A DNA stretch of 64,000 nt from Paraburkholderia graminis C4D1M (GTDB lineage Bacteria > Pseudomonadota > Gammaproteobacteria > Burkholderiales > Burkholderiaceae): assembly GCF_000172415.1 (NCBI RefSeq), contig NZ_ABLD01000010.1:124001-188000 (forward strand), in the 5' to 3' direction. The stretch's first letter is position 1. Every line of letters begins with the position of its first letter. Under the pieces are notes generated by a model. It made no database searches and was not told where the DNA came from. It saw only the letters and a list, made by a program, of their open reading frames with translations. Below are positions 15,243 through 23,842 of the stretch, one piece after another. The translations under genes were made by a program, and so were the position numbers.

Positions 15243-17090
15243 CTAGCCGCGGCGCAGTTCTTCCGCGACGGCTTCCACCACTTCGCGCCACGCACCCGGC
15301 CGTGGCTGGCGCACCAGCTTCGCACTGGCGTACCACGGGCTGCGCGTGTCGTCGTGACACCAGCGCCAGTCGGGCGCGAACGGCAGCATCAGCCACAGCG
15401 GCTTGCGCAGCGCACCGGCGAGATGCGCAATCGACGTATCGATCGACACCACCGCATCGAGCCGTTCGATGATCGCCGCCGTATCCGCGAAGTCGCCGAT
15501 CCGCTCGTCGAACCGATGAATCGAGCCGCCGCGCGGATGCCCGTCGAGCGCCGCGCGTTCTTCGGCGCTGAGGTGAGGCTGCAGCACAATCCAGTCGATG
15601 CCTTCGAGCGCGAAAAGCGGCTCGAGCGCGGCGAGCGGCATCGAACGCGTTTCGTTTTGCTGGATGCGTCCGGACCACGCGAGCCCGATCTTGCGCTTCG
15701 CCTGGCCGCCGATCGAACCGCGCCATTTGCGCCGATACGCGGGCGGCGCGCTCAAATAAGGCGTGCGCTCGGGAATCGTGGCGAACGTCGTGCCGAGCGC
15801 GAGCGGCAAGCTGAGCAACGGGCATTGGATGTCGGCGGCGGGACGCGGCGCGCCTCGCGCGATGAGCGTCACGCGCCACGCTTCCGCGACCGGCGCCAGC
15901 AGCGGCAGCAACGGCGGCTGCACTTCGAGCACGACGCGCGCGGCACGCTGCGCGGCCAGCGGGACGAAGCGCACGAACTGCAGCGTATCGCCGAAACCCT
16001 GTTCCGCGTGGATCAGCAGCGTGCGCTGCGCGGCCGGCTCGCCGTGCCAGCGCGGCAAGGTCTCGATCGCCGGTTCGGCGACGGTTTGCAGACGCCATTC
16101 GTATTCCGGCAGGCCGCGCGCGAAATCGCCCAACGCGAGCCACGCGAGCGCGCGGTTCATATGCGCGGACGCGAGATCGGGCTGCAAGCGCAACGCCTGA
16201 TCGAATGCGCGAAGCGCGGTGGCGTGCGCGCCCAGCGCCTGGTGCGCGGTGCCGAGACTCAGCCAGGCGAGCGCGAATTGCGGATCGAGCCCGACCGAGC
16301 GTTCGAGATACGGTATCGCCTCCGTGTGGCGCCCGAGCGCGGCCAGCGCATTGCCCATGCCGTAGATGGCGGGCGGCAGGTTCGGCTGCAACGCGAGCGC
16401 CGCTTCGAACGACGCGACGGCTTGCGCGTGGCGGCCGGTGGCGTCGAACGTATTGGCGAGGTTGAAATGCGCGGCGACGAAGCGCGGCTCGGCGGCCAAC
16501 GCGGCCTTGAAGCAGGGAATCGCTTCGTCTGCGCGGCCGAGCGCATTGAGCGACATGCCCATGTTGTTCAGCGCGCCCGCGTGTCCGGGGCGCAGCTCGA
16601 GCGTGCGCCGGAACGACGCGATGGCTTCCTCGTGACGCCCGAGCGCGTGCAGCGCGTTGCCGAGATTGTTGTGCGAGGAGGCGTCGTCCGGTTGCAGGTG
16701 CAACGAACGGCGGAACGCGTCCGCGGCGTCCTCGTGACGGCCCGTTGCCGCATACGCGTTGCCAAGGTTGTAGTGCGCCATCGGGAACGACGGCGCGAGC
16801 GTCAGCGCGTTGCGGAACTGGTCGATGGCCTCGTCGATCTGGCCTAGCGCCTTCAGCGCGTTGCCGAGGTTCAGCTGCAGCGCGGCGTCTTGCGGGCGCA
16901 GGTTGACCGCGCGCCGCACCAGCTCGGCGGCTTCGGCGTGCTGGCCCTGCTGGTGGCGCAGCACGCCCAGCAGATGCAACGCGTCGACGTGCGCGGGATT
17001 GCCGTCGAGCGTCGCGCGGTAGCCGCGTTCGGCGTCGTCGAGGCGGCCGTCACGATGCGCCGCGAAAGCGCGGTCAAATACAGGTTGCAT
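15243..17090 (-). CDS. TPR-repeat protein with C-terminal GT9-like glycosyltransferase domain
   Basis: The 615-residue protein starts MQPVFDRAFAAHRDGRLDDA and carries about ten tandem tetratricopeptide repeats (residues 1-345; for example NLGNALHALGRHEEAIASFR, 20 residues). The C-terminal 270 residues resemble the nucleotide-sugar-binding half of heptosyltransferase-like (GT9) enzymes, with KIGLAWSGRIQQNETRSMPL and the conserved VVSIDTSIAHLAGALRKPLW. TPR-glycosyltransferase fusions occur in protein or surface-polysaccharide glycosylation, but no acceptor is apparent here and no glycan cluster surrounds it. The frame remains open to 17135; the ATG at 17090 begins the first TPR and is preferred. 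Confidence 0.78.
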   Translation of the reverse strand: MQPVFDRAFAAHRDGRLDDAERGYRATLDGNPAHVDALHLLGVLRHQQGQHAEAAELVRRAVNLRPQDAALQLNLGNALKALGQIDEAIDQFRNALTLAPSFPMAHYNLGNAYAATGRHEDAADAFRRSLHLQPDDASSHNNLGNALHALGRHEEAIASFRRTLELRPGHAGALNNMGMSLNALGRADEAIPCFKAALAAEPRFVAAHFNLANTFDATGRHAQAVASFEAALALQPNLPPAIYGMGNALAALGRHTEAIPYLERSVGLDPQFALAWLSLGTAHQALGAHATALRAFDQALRLQPDLASAHMNRALAWLALGDFARGLPEYEWRLQTVAEPAIETLPRWHGEPAAQRTLLIHAEQGFGDTLQFVRFVPLAAQRAARVVLEVQPPLLPLLAPVAEAWRVTLIARGAPRPAADIQCPLLSLPLALGTTFATIPERTPYLSAPPAYRRKWRGSIGGQAKRKIGLAWSGRIQQNETRSMPLAALEPLFALEGIDWIVLQPHLSAEERAALDGHPRGGSIHRFDERIGDFADTAAIIERLDAVVSIDTSIAHLAGALRKPLWLMLPFAPDWRWCHDDTRSPWYASAKLVRQPRPGAWREVVEAVAEELRRG

Positions 17091-17188
17091 GACGGGGGAT
17101 GGTAGTCGGGTGAGGCAGAGGCCGCATTTTCCCACACTCGCGGAGGCTCGCTCCGGTTTGACCCGTTGCGCGGCTTTCGCTTAACCTG

Positions 17189-17202
17189 TGAATACCTGTT
17201 CA
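17189..17202 (+). promoter_or_regulatory. SmtB/CzrA-type operator TGAA-N6-TTCA
   Basis: TGAATACCTGTTCA lies directly before the arsR-family start codon at 17204. TGAA-N6-TTCA is the half-site pair of the SmtB/CzrA class of metal-responsive repressors, and the adjacent gene encodes such a protein with the matching metal-binding helix. Binding here would block transcription start or elongation at the first codon, giving autoregulation of sensor and exporter. Confidence 0.7.
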
Positions 17203-17203
17203 T

Positions 17204-17575
17204 ATGTACGCTGCCATGATTCCTGCTACGGTCTCTGCGCCATCGCCTGCGGGCTTCGAGCCGCACGCGCCAAAAAGCGTCGCGCCGCTCGCCGATCTGT
17301 TTCGCCTGCTCGGCGATCCGACGCGGCTGCGCATCGTGCTCGCCTGCGTCGACGGCCGGCGCGCGGTCGGTGCGATTGCCGACGAGCTCGGTTTGTCGCC
17401 GTCGCTCGTGAGTCATCATTTGCGGCTGTTGCGCGCGGCGCGGATCGTGCGGGCGCAGCGGCAGGGCAAACAGGTTTTCTATTTCGCCGCCGATCGCCAC
17501 ATCAGCGCGATGCTGGCCGGCATGCTTGAACACGTCGCTGAGCCTACCAGTGACGACGCATTGGATCTGCCATGA
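17204..17575 (+). CDS. ArsR/SmtB-family metal-sensing repressor
   Basis: The 123-residue protein has the ArsR winged helix (about 30-95), with DLFRLLGDPTRLRIVLACVD and the recognition helix in GLSPSLVSHHLRLLRAAR. The last helix carries Asp97, His99, His110 and Glu113, the D-x-H-x10-H-x2-E spacing of the alpha-5 zinc site of SmtB and CzrA. This points to Zn(II) or Co(II) sensing instead of arsenic; there is no Cys pair in the DNA-binding helix. Its stop overlaps the start of the cation diffusion facilitator gene by ATGA, so both are translated together. ATG 17204 or ATG 17216 (MIPATV) could be the start, since an operator occupies the normal Shine-Dalgarno position. Confidence 0.9.
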   Translation: MYAAMIPATVSAPSPAGFEPHAPKSVAPLADLFRLLGDPTRLRIVLACVDGRRAVGAIADELGLSPSLVSHHLRLLRAARIVRAQRQGKQVFYFAADRHISAMLAGMLEHVAEPTSDDALDLP

Positions 17576-18645
17576 AGACAATCGAAGAAAGAGAAGATGG
17601 GCAACAGGACACGCACAGTCACGGTCACGGTCACGGCGAACACCACCACCACGACGACCACGGCCACAACCACGGCACACACCACTCGCACTCACACAGC
17701 CACGACCACAGCCACGACCACAGCCACGACCACGGCCACGGCCATCATCACCACCACGCGCCCGTAGCCGGCCACGGCTTCGCGTTCGCGCTGGCCGTCG
17801 CGCTGAACGTCGCGATCGTCGTGATTCAGGCCGTGTACGGCGTGCTCGCGCATTCGACCGCGCTGCTCGCCGACGCCGGCCACAATCTCTCCGACGTGCT
17901 CGGCCTGCTGCTGGCCTGGGGCGCCGCCTGGCTCGCGACGCGCCGTCCTTCCGCGCGCTACACGTTCGGCTACGGCAGTTCGTCGATTCTCGCGTCGCTG
18001 GCGAATGCGGCGTTGTTGCTGTTCGCGTGCGGCGTGATCGTCGCGGAGGCCATCGACCGGCTGATGAACCCCGCGCCCGTCGCGGGCCTCGCGGTGTTCG
18101 TCGTCGCGGCGGTGGGCATGGTCGTCAACGGACTGTCCGCGTGTCTCTTCATGCGCGGGCAGAAGGAAGACCTCAACATCCGCGGCGCCTTTCTGCACAT
18201 GGCCGCCGACGCCGGCGTGTCCGCGGCGGTCGCGATCAGCGGCCTCGTGATTCTCTACACGAACTGGACATGGCTGGACCCGCTGATGAGCCTGCTCGTG
18301 GTCGCGGTTGTCGTCTACGGTACGTGGGGTCTGTTGCGCGACTCCGTGCGCCTCGCGCTCAATGCGGTGCCCTCGGGCGTCGATGTCGAGCGCATCCGCG
18401 ACTATCTCGCCGATCAGCCCGGTGTCGAGGACGTGCACGATCTGCACATCTGGGCGCTGTCCACCACCGGCAACGCGCTCAGCGCGCATCTCGTGATGCC
18501 GGCAGGCCATCCCGGCGACGAGCGGCTCGACGGCATCGTGCTCGCGTTGCGCGAACGTTTTTCGATGCAGCACGCGACGCTGCAAGTGGACCTCGGCACG
18601 ACCGATCATCGTTGCGCGATGGAGCATCCGCACACTGCGCGTTGA
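17572..18645 (+). CDS. cation diffusion facilitator (zinc/cobalt exporter)
   Basis: This 357-residue inner-membrane antiporter exports divalent metal against protons. The first 62 residues are extremely His-rich (HSHGHGHGEHHHHDDHGHNH and later HDHSHDHSHDH), a typical cytoplasmic metal-collecting tail of CzcD/DmeF/ZitB proteins. Six hydrophobic segments follow. Helix 2 has the transport-site motif LADAGHNLSDVLGLLLAW and helix 5 has HMAADAGVSAAVA. A C-terminal cytoplasmic domain (about 270-350) has VEDVHDLHIWAL. It is translationally coupled to the upstream metal sensor, which together with the operator at 17189 suggests induction by zinc or cobalt. Which metal is preferred is not decidable here. 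Confidence 0.92.
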   Translation: MKTIEEREDGQQDTHSHGHGHGEHHHHDDHGHNHGTHHSHSHSHDHSHDHSHDHGHGHHHHHAPVAGHGFAFALAVALNVAIVVIQAVYGVLAHSTALLADAGHNLSDVLGLLLAWGAAWLATRRPSARYTFGYGSSSILASLANAALLLFACGVIVAEAIDRLMNPAPVAGLAVFVVAAVGMVVNGLSACLFMRGQKEDLNIRGAFLHMAADAGVSAAVAISGLVILYTNWTWLDPLMSLLVVAVVVYGTWGLLRDSVRLALNAVPSGVDVERIRDYLADQPGVEDVHDLHIWALSTTGNALSAHLVMPAGHPGDERLDGIVLALRERFSMQHATLQVDLGTTDHRCAMEHPHTAR

Positions 18646-18831
18646 AGCACGCGACGAAAGCGCGCATTCATGCATAACGCGTCGCCGACGCACATCGCGG
18701 AACACGCAAGCGCGGACGGCCGCCGCGAGCCCGACGCTATGCGCGATACGCCTCGCATCCGATGCAGCCCGCCGTCCGGCGCGCGGGCGCGGGTTGTACA
18801 CTAGAGCGCACTGTGGTCTGCGGAGTTTCGC

Positions 18832-20559
18832 ATGAACGCTGCTGCTAATAATGCGTCGCCGGTGCTGATCGTCGGGGCGGGGCCGACCGGGCTCGCCGCC
18901 GCCATGAGTCTCGCGCGCGCTCACATCCCCGTGCGTCTCATCGACCGCGCGATGCAGCCGAACCCGTATTCGCGGGCCATCGGCATTCAGGCGCGCACGC
19001 TTGAACTGCTGGAGCAGCATCGGCTGGCCGAACGGTTTCTCGAACTCGGCCATCGCGCGCGCGTCGCCAATCTGTTTTCGAACGGCATGCGCCTCGCGCA
19101 GCTCGACTTCGATCCGCTGCACACGCGCTATCCGTATCTGCTGTTTCTCGATCAGTCGGTGACCGAGCGTTTGCTGACCGAGCATCTCGCGACGCTCGGC
19201 GTGACGATCGAGCGCGGCGTCGAACTCACGATGTTCTCGCAAGGCTCGGTCGGCGTTCAGGCGACGCTGCGGCGCGCCGACGGCCACACGGAAACGCTGC
19301 GTCCGTCCTACATGATCGCCGCCGATGGCGCGCACAGCGCGATCCGCCACGGGCTCGGCCTCAACTTCGTGGGCAAGACGTCGGAGCAGACCTTTCTGCT
19401 CGCCGATGTTCATGCCGAAACCGATTGGCCCGACGACGAATTTCACATCTTCGCTTCAGGCGAAGGTCTCGTTGCACTGTTTCCGATGGGACACGGCCGG
19501 CATCGTCTGATCGCGGATCACGCCGTCGAGCCGACGCCGGCCGCTGCCGCGCCGCTCTCGCCGGTGGTGCTCGGCGAGCCGCCGCTCGCACGCGTACGAG
19601 CGCCGTCGCTCGACGAATGCAAGGCGCTCGTTGCGAGGCGCGTGCATGAACGCGTCGACGTATCCGAGCTTGCGTGGTCCTCGTACTTCCATGTGAACAG
19701 CCGGATGGTGGAGCGCCTGCGCGTCGGGCGCGTGTTCCTTGCCGGCGACGCCGCGCATGTGCACAGCCCGGCCGGCGCGCAAGGCATGAACACGGGCATC
19801 CAGGAAGCGTTCAATCTCGGCTGGAAGCTCGCGCGCGTATTGAAGGGCGCGGCGCCCGATCGTCTGCTCGACACCTACCATATCGAGCGGCATCCGATCG
19901 AGCGCGACGTGCTGCGGCAAACCGGCTTCATCACGCAGATGGCCGAGGCGGATCACGGTCCGCTCAAGCTGCTGCGCGAGCGGGTGATGCCGGTTCTTGC
20001 CGCGCTCGGTCCGCTGCGCGACGCGGCGCGGCTCACGATCAGCGAGTTGTCGATCCAGTACCGGCGCAGTCCGCTGACGCTCGAGCGCGTGCTCGACGGT
20101 GGGCCGCGCGCGGGCGAACGCGCGCCGGATGCGGTCGTGCATGTGGTCGACGGTCCGCTTGGGCGCGCGCCCGGCATCGGCTGTATTTACGATCTGCACG
20201 ACCCGGCGTTTTTCTCGCTGTTTCTGCTCGTGCCGCCGTTGCCCGCCGACGACAAACCGCTCGATCCCGACGCAAAGCACGCACCGCCCGCCGACGCCGA
20301 ACTCGAGCGGCTGACGGCCGACATGGAGAAGCTATTGGAAGGGGCGGTGCGCATCTGGCGCGTGACGGATACGAGCGGCGACGGCGGGCCGTCGTTGGCC
20401 GAATCGTATGGACGCACGCGGCCGTCGTTTTATCTGCTGCGGCCCGACGGCTACATCAGCGCGCGCGGACGCACAGGCTCCGATCTGAACGGCCTGTTGC
20501 GGCACTGTGAAGCGTGGTTCACCGTCGATGGACAGATACCGGAGCAGACGGCCGTGTGA
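18832..20559 (+). CDS. FAD-dependent aromatic monooxygenase (PheA/TfdB family)
   Basis: The 575-residue flavoprotein has the three motifs of class A hydroxylases: the dinucleotide fold GAGPTGLAAAMSLARA (about 14-29), the DG motif in YMIAADGAHSAIRHGLGL (about 162-179) and the FAD ribityl motif GRVFLAGDAAHVHSPAGAQG (20 residues, about 300-319). The C-terminal 150 residues form the thioredoxin-like extension of phenol hydroxylase-type members. These enzymes add one oxygen atom to phenolic or related substrates using NAD(P)H. A GGAG site lies 7 nt before the ATG. No ring-cleavage genes are nearby, so the substrate is unknown; antibiotic- or polyketide-modifying relatives share the same motifs. 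Confidence 0.85.
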   Translation: MNAAANNASPVLIVGAGPTGLAAAMSLARAHIPVRLIDRAMQPNPYSRAIGIQARTLELLEQHRLAERFLELGHRARVANLFSNGMRLAQLDFDPLHTRYPYLLFLDQSVTERLLTEHLATLGVTIERGVELTMFSQGSVGVQATLRRADGHTETLRPSYMIAADGAHSAIRHGLGLNFVGKTSEQTFLLADVHAETDWPDDEFHIFASGEGLVALFPMGHGRHRLIADHAVEPTPAAAAPLSPVVLGEPPLARVRAPSLDECKALVARRVHERVDVSELAWSSYFHVNSRMVERLRVGRVFLAGDAAHVHSPAGAQGMNTGIQEAFNLGWKLARVLKGAAPDRLLDTYHIERHPIERDVLRQTGFITQMAEADHGPLKLLRERVMPVLAALGPLRDAARLTISELSIQYRRSPLTLERVLDGGPRAGERAPDAVVHVVDGPLGRAPGIGCIYDLHDPAFFSLFLLVPPLPADDKPLDPDAKHAPPADAELERLTADMEKLLEGAVRIWRVTDTSGDGGPSLAESYGRTRPSFYLLRPDGYISARGRTGSDLNGLLRHCEAWFTVDGQIPEQTAV

Positions 20560-20589
20560 GACGGCCGTCATGCACCGGTCACGCAGTCA

Positions 20590-20841
20590 TCACGCGATGG
20601 AAGGCTCAGCGGGCGTCAGACGCTCGCGGTTCTTCACGAGCGCTTCCTTCACGATTGCCGACATCTCGATGCCGCCCGCCTGCGGCGCATCGAGCGCTGC
20701 GAGCAGCGCGCGCCGCATGCGCGGCTCCCAGAAGCGGCGGATATGGTCGGCGACACCGGTGATGGCTTCTTCGCGATCCGGCATCGAATCGAAAAAATCG
20801 CCGATGCGGTTCGCCATGTCGATCAGATTCTGAGTGTCCAT
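20590..20841 (-). CDS. fdsD: formate dehydrogenase delta subunit
   Basis: This small 83-residue protein (MDTQNLIDMANRIGDFFDS, ending near PAEPSIA) matches FdsD, a small component needed for full activity of the soluble NAD-dependent molybdenum formate dehydrogenase. Conserved features are the N-terminal MANRIGDFF helix and VADHIRRFWEPRMR. It starts 7 bp after the fdsA stop and is the last gene of the fdsGBAD operon. In Cupriavidus and Rhodobacter a sulfurtransferase gene (fdsC/fdhD) sits between fdsA and fdsD; it is absent here. Confidence 0.93.
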   Translation of the reverse strand: MDTQNLIDMANRIGDFFDSMPDREEAITGVADHIRRFWEPRMRRALLAALDAPQAGGIEMSAIVKEALVKNRERLTPAEPSIA

Positions 20842-20848
20842 CGTCGCC

Positions 20849-23827
20849 TCACTTACCCGATGTCGCGTTGGCCAGCTCGCGCTGCTTGAGCAACTCGAGT
20901 TGCTCCGCGTTGAAGCGCGAATACTCCTTCTGCCACTCGGACGGCTGTTCGACCGGCATCACCTGCACGGCGGTCACCTTGTATTCCGGACAGTTGGTCG
21001 CCCAGTCCGAACTCTCGGTGGTGATCACGTTCGCGCCCGATTCGGGGAAGTGGAACGTCGTATAAACGACGCCCGGCTGCATCCGCTCGGTCACTTTCGC
21101 GCGCAGCACGGTTTGTCCCGCGCGTGATTCGATGCCGACCCAGTCGCCCGTCTTGATGCCGCGTTCTTCCGCGTCGTGCGGATGCAGTTCGAGACGGTCC
21201 TCGTCGTGCCAGCGCGAGTTCTCCGTGCGCCGCGTTTGCGCGCCCACGTTGTACTGCGACAGGATGCGCCCCGTCGTCAGCAGCAGCGGGAACTTGCGCG
21301 TGACTTTTTCCGGCGACGCGATGAACTTCGTGATCACGAACTTGCCCTTGCCGCGCACGAACGTGTCGACGTGCATGGTCGGCGTGCCGTCCGGCGCCTC
21401 TTCGTTGCACGGCCACTGGATGCTGCCCAGCTCGTCGATCTTCTTGTATGACACGCCGTGGAAAGTCGGCGTGAGACGCGCGATCTCGTCCATGATTTCG
21501 GACGGATGCGTGTAGTCCATTTCGTAGCCGAGCGCGCGCGAGAGCAGCAGCGTGACTTCCCAGTCGGCGTAACCCGGCACCGGCGGCATGACCTTGCGCA
21601 CGCGCGAGATGCGGCGCTCCGCGTTCGTGAAGGTGCCGTCCTTTTCGAGGAAGGTCGAGCCGGGCAGCAGCACGTGCGCGTACTTCGCGGTCTCGTTCAG
21701 GAAAATATCCTGCACGACGATGCATTCCATCGCCGACAACGCCGCCGCCACATGATGCGTGTTCGGGTCCGACTGCACGATGTCCTCGCCCTGGCAGTAC
21801 AGGCCCATGAAGCTGCCGTCGAGCGCGGCTTCGAACATGTTCGGAATGCGCAGACCCGGCTCGGTTTGCAGCGTGACATTCCACGCGTCTTCGAACTGCG
21901 AGCGCACGATCGTATCGCTGATGTGGCGATAGCCCGGCAACTCATGCGGGAACGAGCCCATGTCGCACGAACCCTGCACGTTGTTCTGGCCGCGCAGCGG
22001 ATTCACACCGACGCCTTCGCGGCCGATGTTGCCCGTCGCCATCGCAAGGTTCGCGATGCCCATCACCATCGTCGAGCCTTGCGCGTGTTCGGTGACGCCG
22101 AGGCCGTAGTAGATCGCCGCATTGCCGCCCGTCGCGTAGATGCGCGCGGCTTCGCGCACGTCCTTGGCCGGCACGCCGGTCACGGCTTCCGTTGCTTCGG
22201 GCGCATTCTCCGGCAGCGCGACGAAATCACGCCATTGCTCGAACGCGCGGCCTTCGCAGCGTTCGGCGATGAACGCTTCGTTCAGCAGCCCTTCGGTGAC
22301 GATCACATGAGCGAGCGCGTTGACCACCGCGACGTTGGTGCCGGGGCGCAATTGCAGATGATGCGATGCCTTCACGTGCGGCGTATCGACGATGTCGATG
22401 CGGCGCGGATCGACCACGATCAGCTTCGCGCCTTCGCGCACGCGGCGCTTCAGACGCGAGGCGAACACCGGATGGCCGTCGGTCGGATTTGCGCCGATCA
22501 CCATGATGACGTCGGCTTTATCGACCGAGGCGAAGGTCTGTGTGCCCGCCGATTCGCCGAGCGTCGTCTTCAGGCCGTAGCCGGTCGGCGAGTGGCAAAC
22601 GCGTGCGCAGGTGTCGACGTTGTTGTTGCCGAACGCGGCGCGCACGAGCTTCTGCACGAGATAGGTTTCTTCGTTCGTGCAACGCGACGACGTAATGCCG
22701 CCGATCGAATCGCGCCCGTGCTTCGCCTGAATGCGGCGGAATTCCGAGGCCGCGTAATTGATCGCTTCTTCCCAGCTCACTTCGCGCCACGGGTCGGTGA
22801 TCTTCGCGCGGATCATCGGCTTCGTGATGCGGTCCTTGTGCGTTGCGTAGCCCCATGCGAAGCGGCCCTTCACGCACGCGTGTCCTTCGTTGGCCTGGCC
22901 GTTCTTGAACGGCACCATGCGCACGACCTGGTTGCCCTTCATCTCCGCCTTGAACGAGCAGCCGACGCCGCAATACGCGCAGGTGGTGACGGCCGAATGC
23001 TCGGCCTGGCCCAGCATGATCACGGTTTTTTCCTGCAACGTCGCGGTCGGGCAAGCGGCCACGCACGCGCCGCACGACACGCACTCCGAATCCATGAACG
23101 GCCGGTTTTCGCTCGCGGCCACGCGCGATTCGAAACCGCGCCCGGCGATGGTCAGCGCGAACGTGCCTTGCGTTTCCTCGCACGCGCGCACGCAGCGATT
23201 GCAGACGATGCACTTCGCCGGATCGTAGGTGAAGTACGGATTCGATTCGTCCTTCTTGTCGTTCAGGTGATTCGCGCCGTCGAAACCGTAGCGCACTTCG
23301 CGCAGGCCGGTCACGCCCGCCATGTCCTGCAGCTCGCAGTCGCCGTTCGCGGGGCACGTGAGGCAATCGAGCGGGTGATCGGAGATGTACAGCTCCATCA
23401 CGTTGCGGCGCAGCGATTGCAGACGATCGGTTTGCGTGCGCACTTTCATGCCGGCTTCGACCGGCGTCGTGCACGAGGCCGGATAACCGCGCTTGCCTTC
23501 GATCTCGACGAGACACAAACGGCACGAGCCGAACGGTTCCAGCGAATCGGTCGCGCAGAGCTTCGGCACGTTCACGCCTGCTTCGACGGCGGCGCGCATC
23601 ACCGACGTGCCGGCCGGCACGGTAACCGCCTGGCCGTCGATTTCAAGCGTCACGTCGACGTCCGCATGACGCGCGGGCGTGCCGAAATCGGTTTCGTCGA
23701 AGTACGAGCGCGGGGCTTGCGTTTGAGCCTGCGCTTGCGATTTGCACGCGCAGTTGCCGGATCCGCAGCCGCCCGCCGAGGGGACTTGCTTCGGGGCGCC
23801 GGCAGTAGAGTTGAGCATGTCTGACAT
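20849..23827 (-). CDS. fdsA: NAD-dependent formate dehydrogenase, molybdenum catalytic alpha subunit
   Basis: FdsA oxidises formate to CO2 at a bis-MGD molybdenum centre and passes electrons through a chain of iron-sulfur clusters to FdsB/FdsG. The 992-residue protein has, in order, a Cys-containing N-terminal tail (GGCGSGNCACKS), a [2Fe-2S] ferredoxin domain (LEPFGSCRLCLVEIEG), a His-Cys3 [4Fe-4S] site (HPLDCLTCPANGDCELQ), two ferredoxin-type [4Fe-4S] sites (CIVCNRCVRAC; CVSCGACVAAC), the Mo4Fe4S site (CAYCGVGCSF), and the molybdopterin domains. The metal ligand is Cys411 in CARVCHSPTGYG followed by the catalytic His, so this is not a selenocysteine enzyme. Adjacent genes supply the other subunits. 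Confidence 0.97.
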   Translation of the reverse strand: MSDMLNSTAGAPKQVPSAGGCGSGNCACKSQAQAQTQAPRSYFDETDFGTPARHADVDVTLEIDGQAVTVPAGTSVMRAAVEAGVNVPKLCATDSLEPFGSCRLCLVEIEGKRGYPASCTTPVEAGMKVRTQTDRLQSLRRNVMELYISDHPLDCLTCPANGDCELQDMAGVTGLREVRYGFDGANHLNDKKDESNPYFTYDPAKCIVCNRCVRACEETQGTFALTIAGRGFESRVAASENRPFMDSECVSCGACVAACPTATLQEKTVIMLGQAEHSAVTTCAYCGVGCSFKAEMKGNQVVRMVPFKNGQANEGHACVKGRFAWGYATHKDRITKPMIRAKITDPWREVSWEEAINYAASEFRRIQAKHGRDSIGGITSSRCTNEETYLVQKLVRAAFGNNNVDTCARVCHSPTGYGLKTTLGESAGTQTFASVDKADVIMVIGANPTDGHPVFASRLKRRVREGAKLIVVDPRRIDIVDTPHVKASHHLQLRPGTNVAVVNALAHVIVTEGLLNEAFIAERCEGRAFEQWRDFVALPENAPEATEAVTGVPAKDVREAARIYATGGNAAIYYGLGVTEHAQGSTMVMGIANLAMATGNIGREGVGVNPLRGQNNVQGSCDMGSFPHELPGYRHISDTIVRSQFEDAWNVTLQTEPGLRIPNMFEAALDGSFMGLYCQGEDIVQSDPNTHHVAAALSAMECIVVQDIFLNETAKYAHVLLPGSTFLEKDGTFTNAERRISRVRKVMPPVPGYADWEVTLLLSRALGYEMDYTHPSEIMDEIARLTPTFHGVSYKKIDELGSIQWPCNEEAPDGTPTMHVDTFVRGKGKFVITKFIASPEKVTRKFPLLLTTGRILSQYNVGAQTRRTENSRWHDEDRLELHPHDAEERGIKTGDWVGIESRAGQTVLRAKVTERMQPGVVYTTFHFPESGANVITTESSDWATNCPEYKVTAVQVMPVEQPSEWQKEYSRFNAEQLELLKQRELANATSGK

Positions 23828-23842
23828 AGTTGGGCTCCTCGT

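Noticed and set aside
17204..18645. Arsenic resistance pair
   Set aside because: The ArsR-family protein lacks the arsenite Cys motif and has the zinc alpha-5 site; its partner is a cation diffusion facilitator, not an arsenite pump.
17692..19446. 584-codon open frame on the minus strand across the CDF and monooxygenase genes
   Set aside because: Arg/His-rich shadow spanning two real genes; no function can be read from it.
21458..23824. 788-codon open frame on the plus strand opposite fdsA
   Set aside because: It is the high-GC shadow of fdsA: composition is Arg/His/Ala-rich with no domain, and fdsA is unambiguous.
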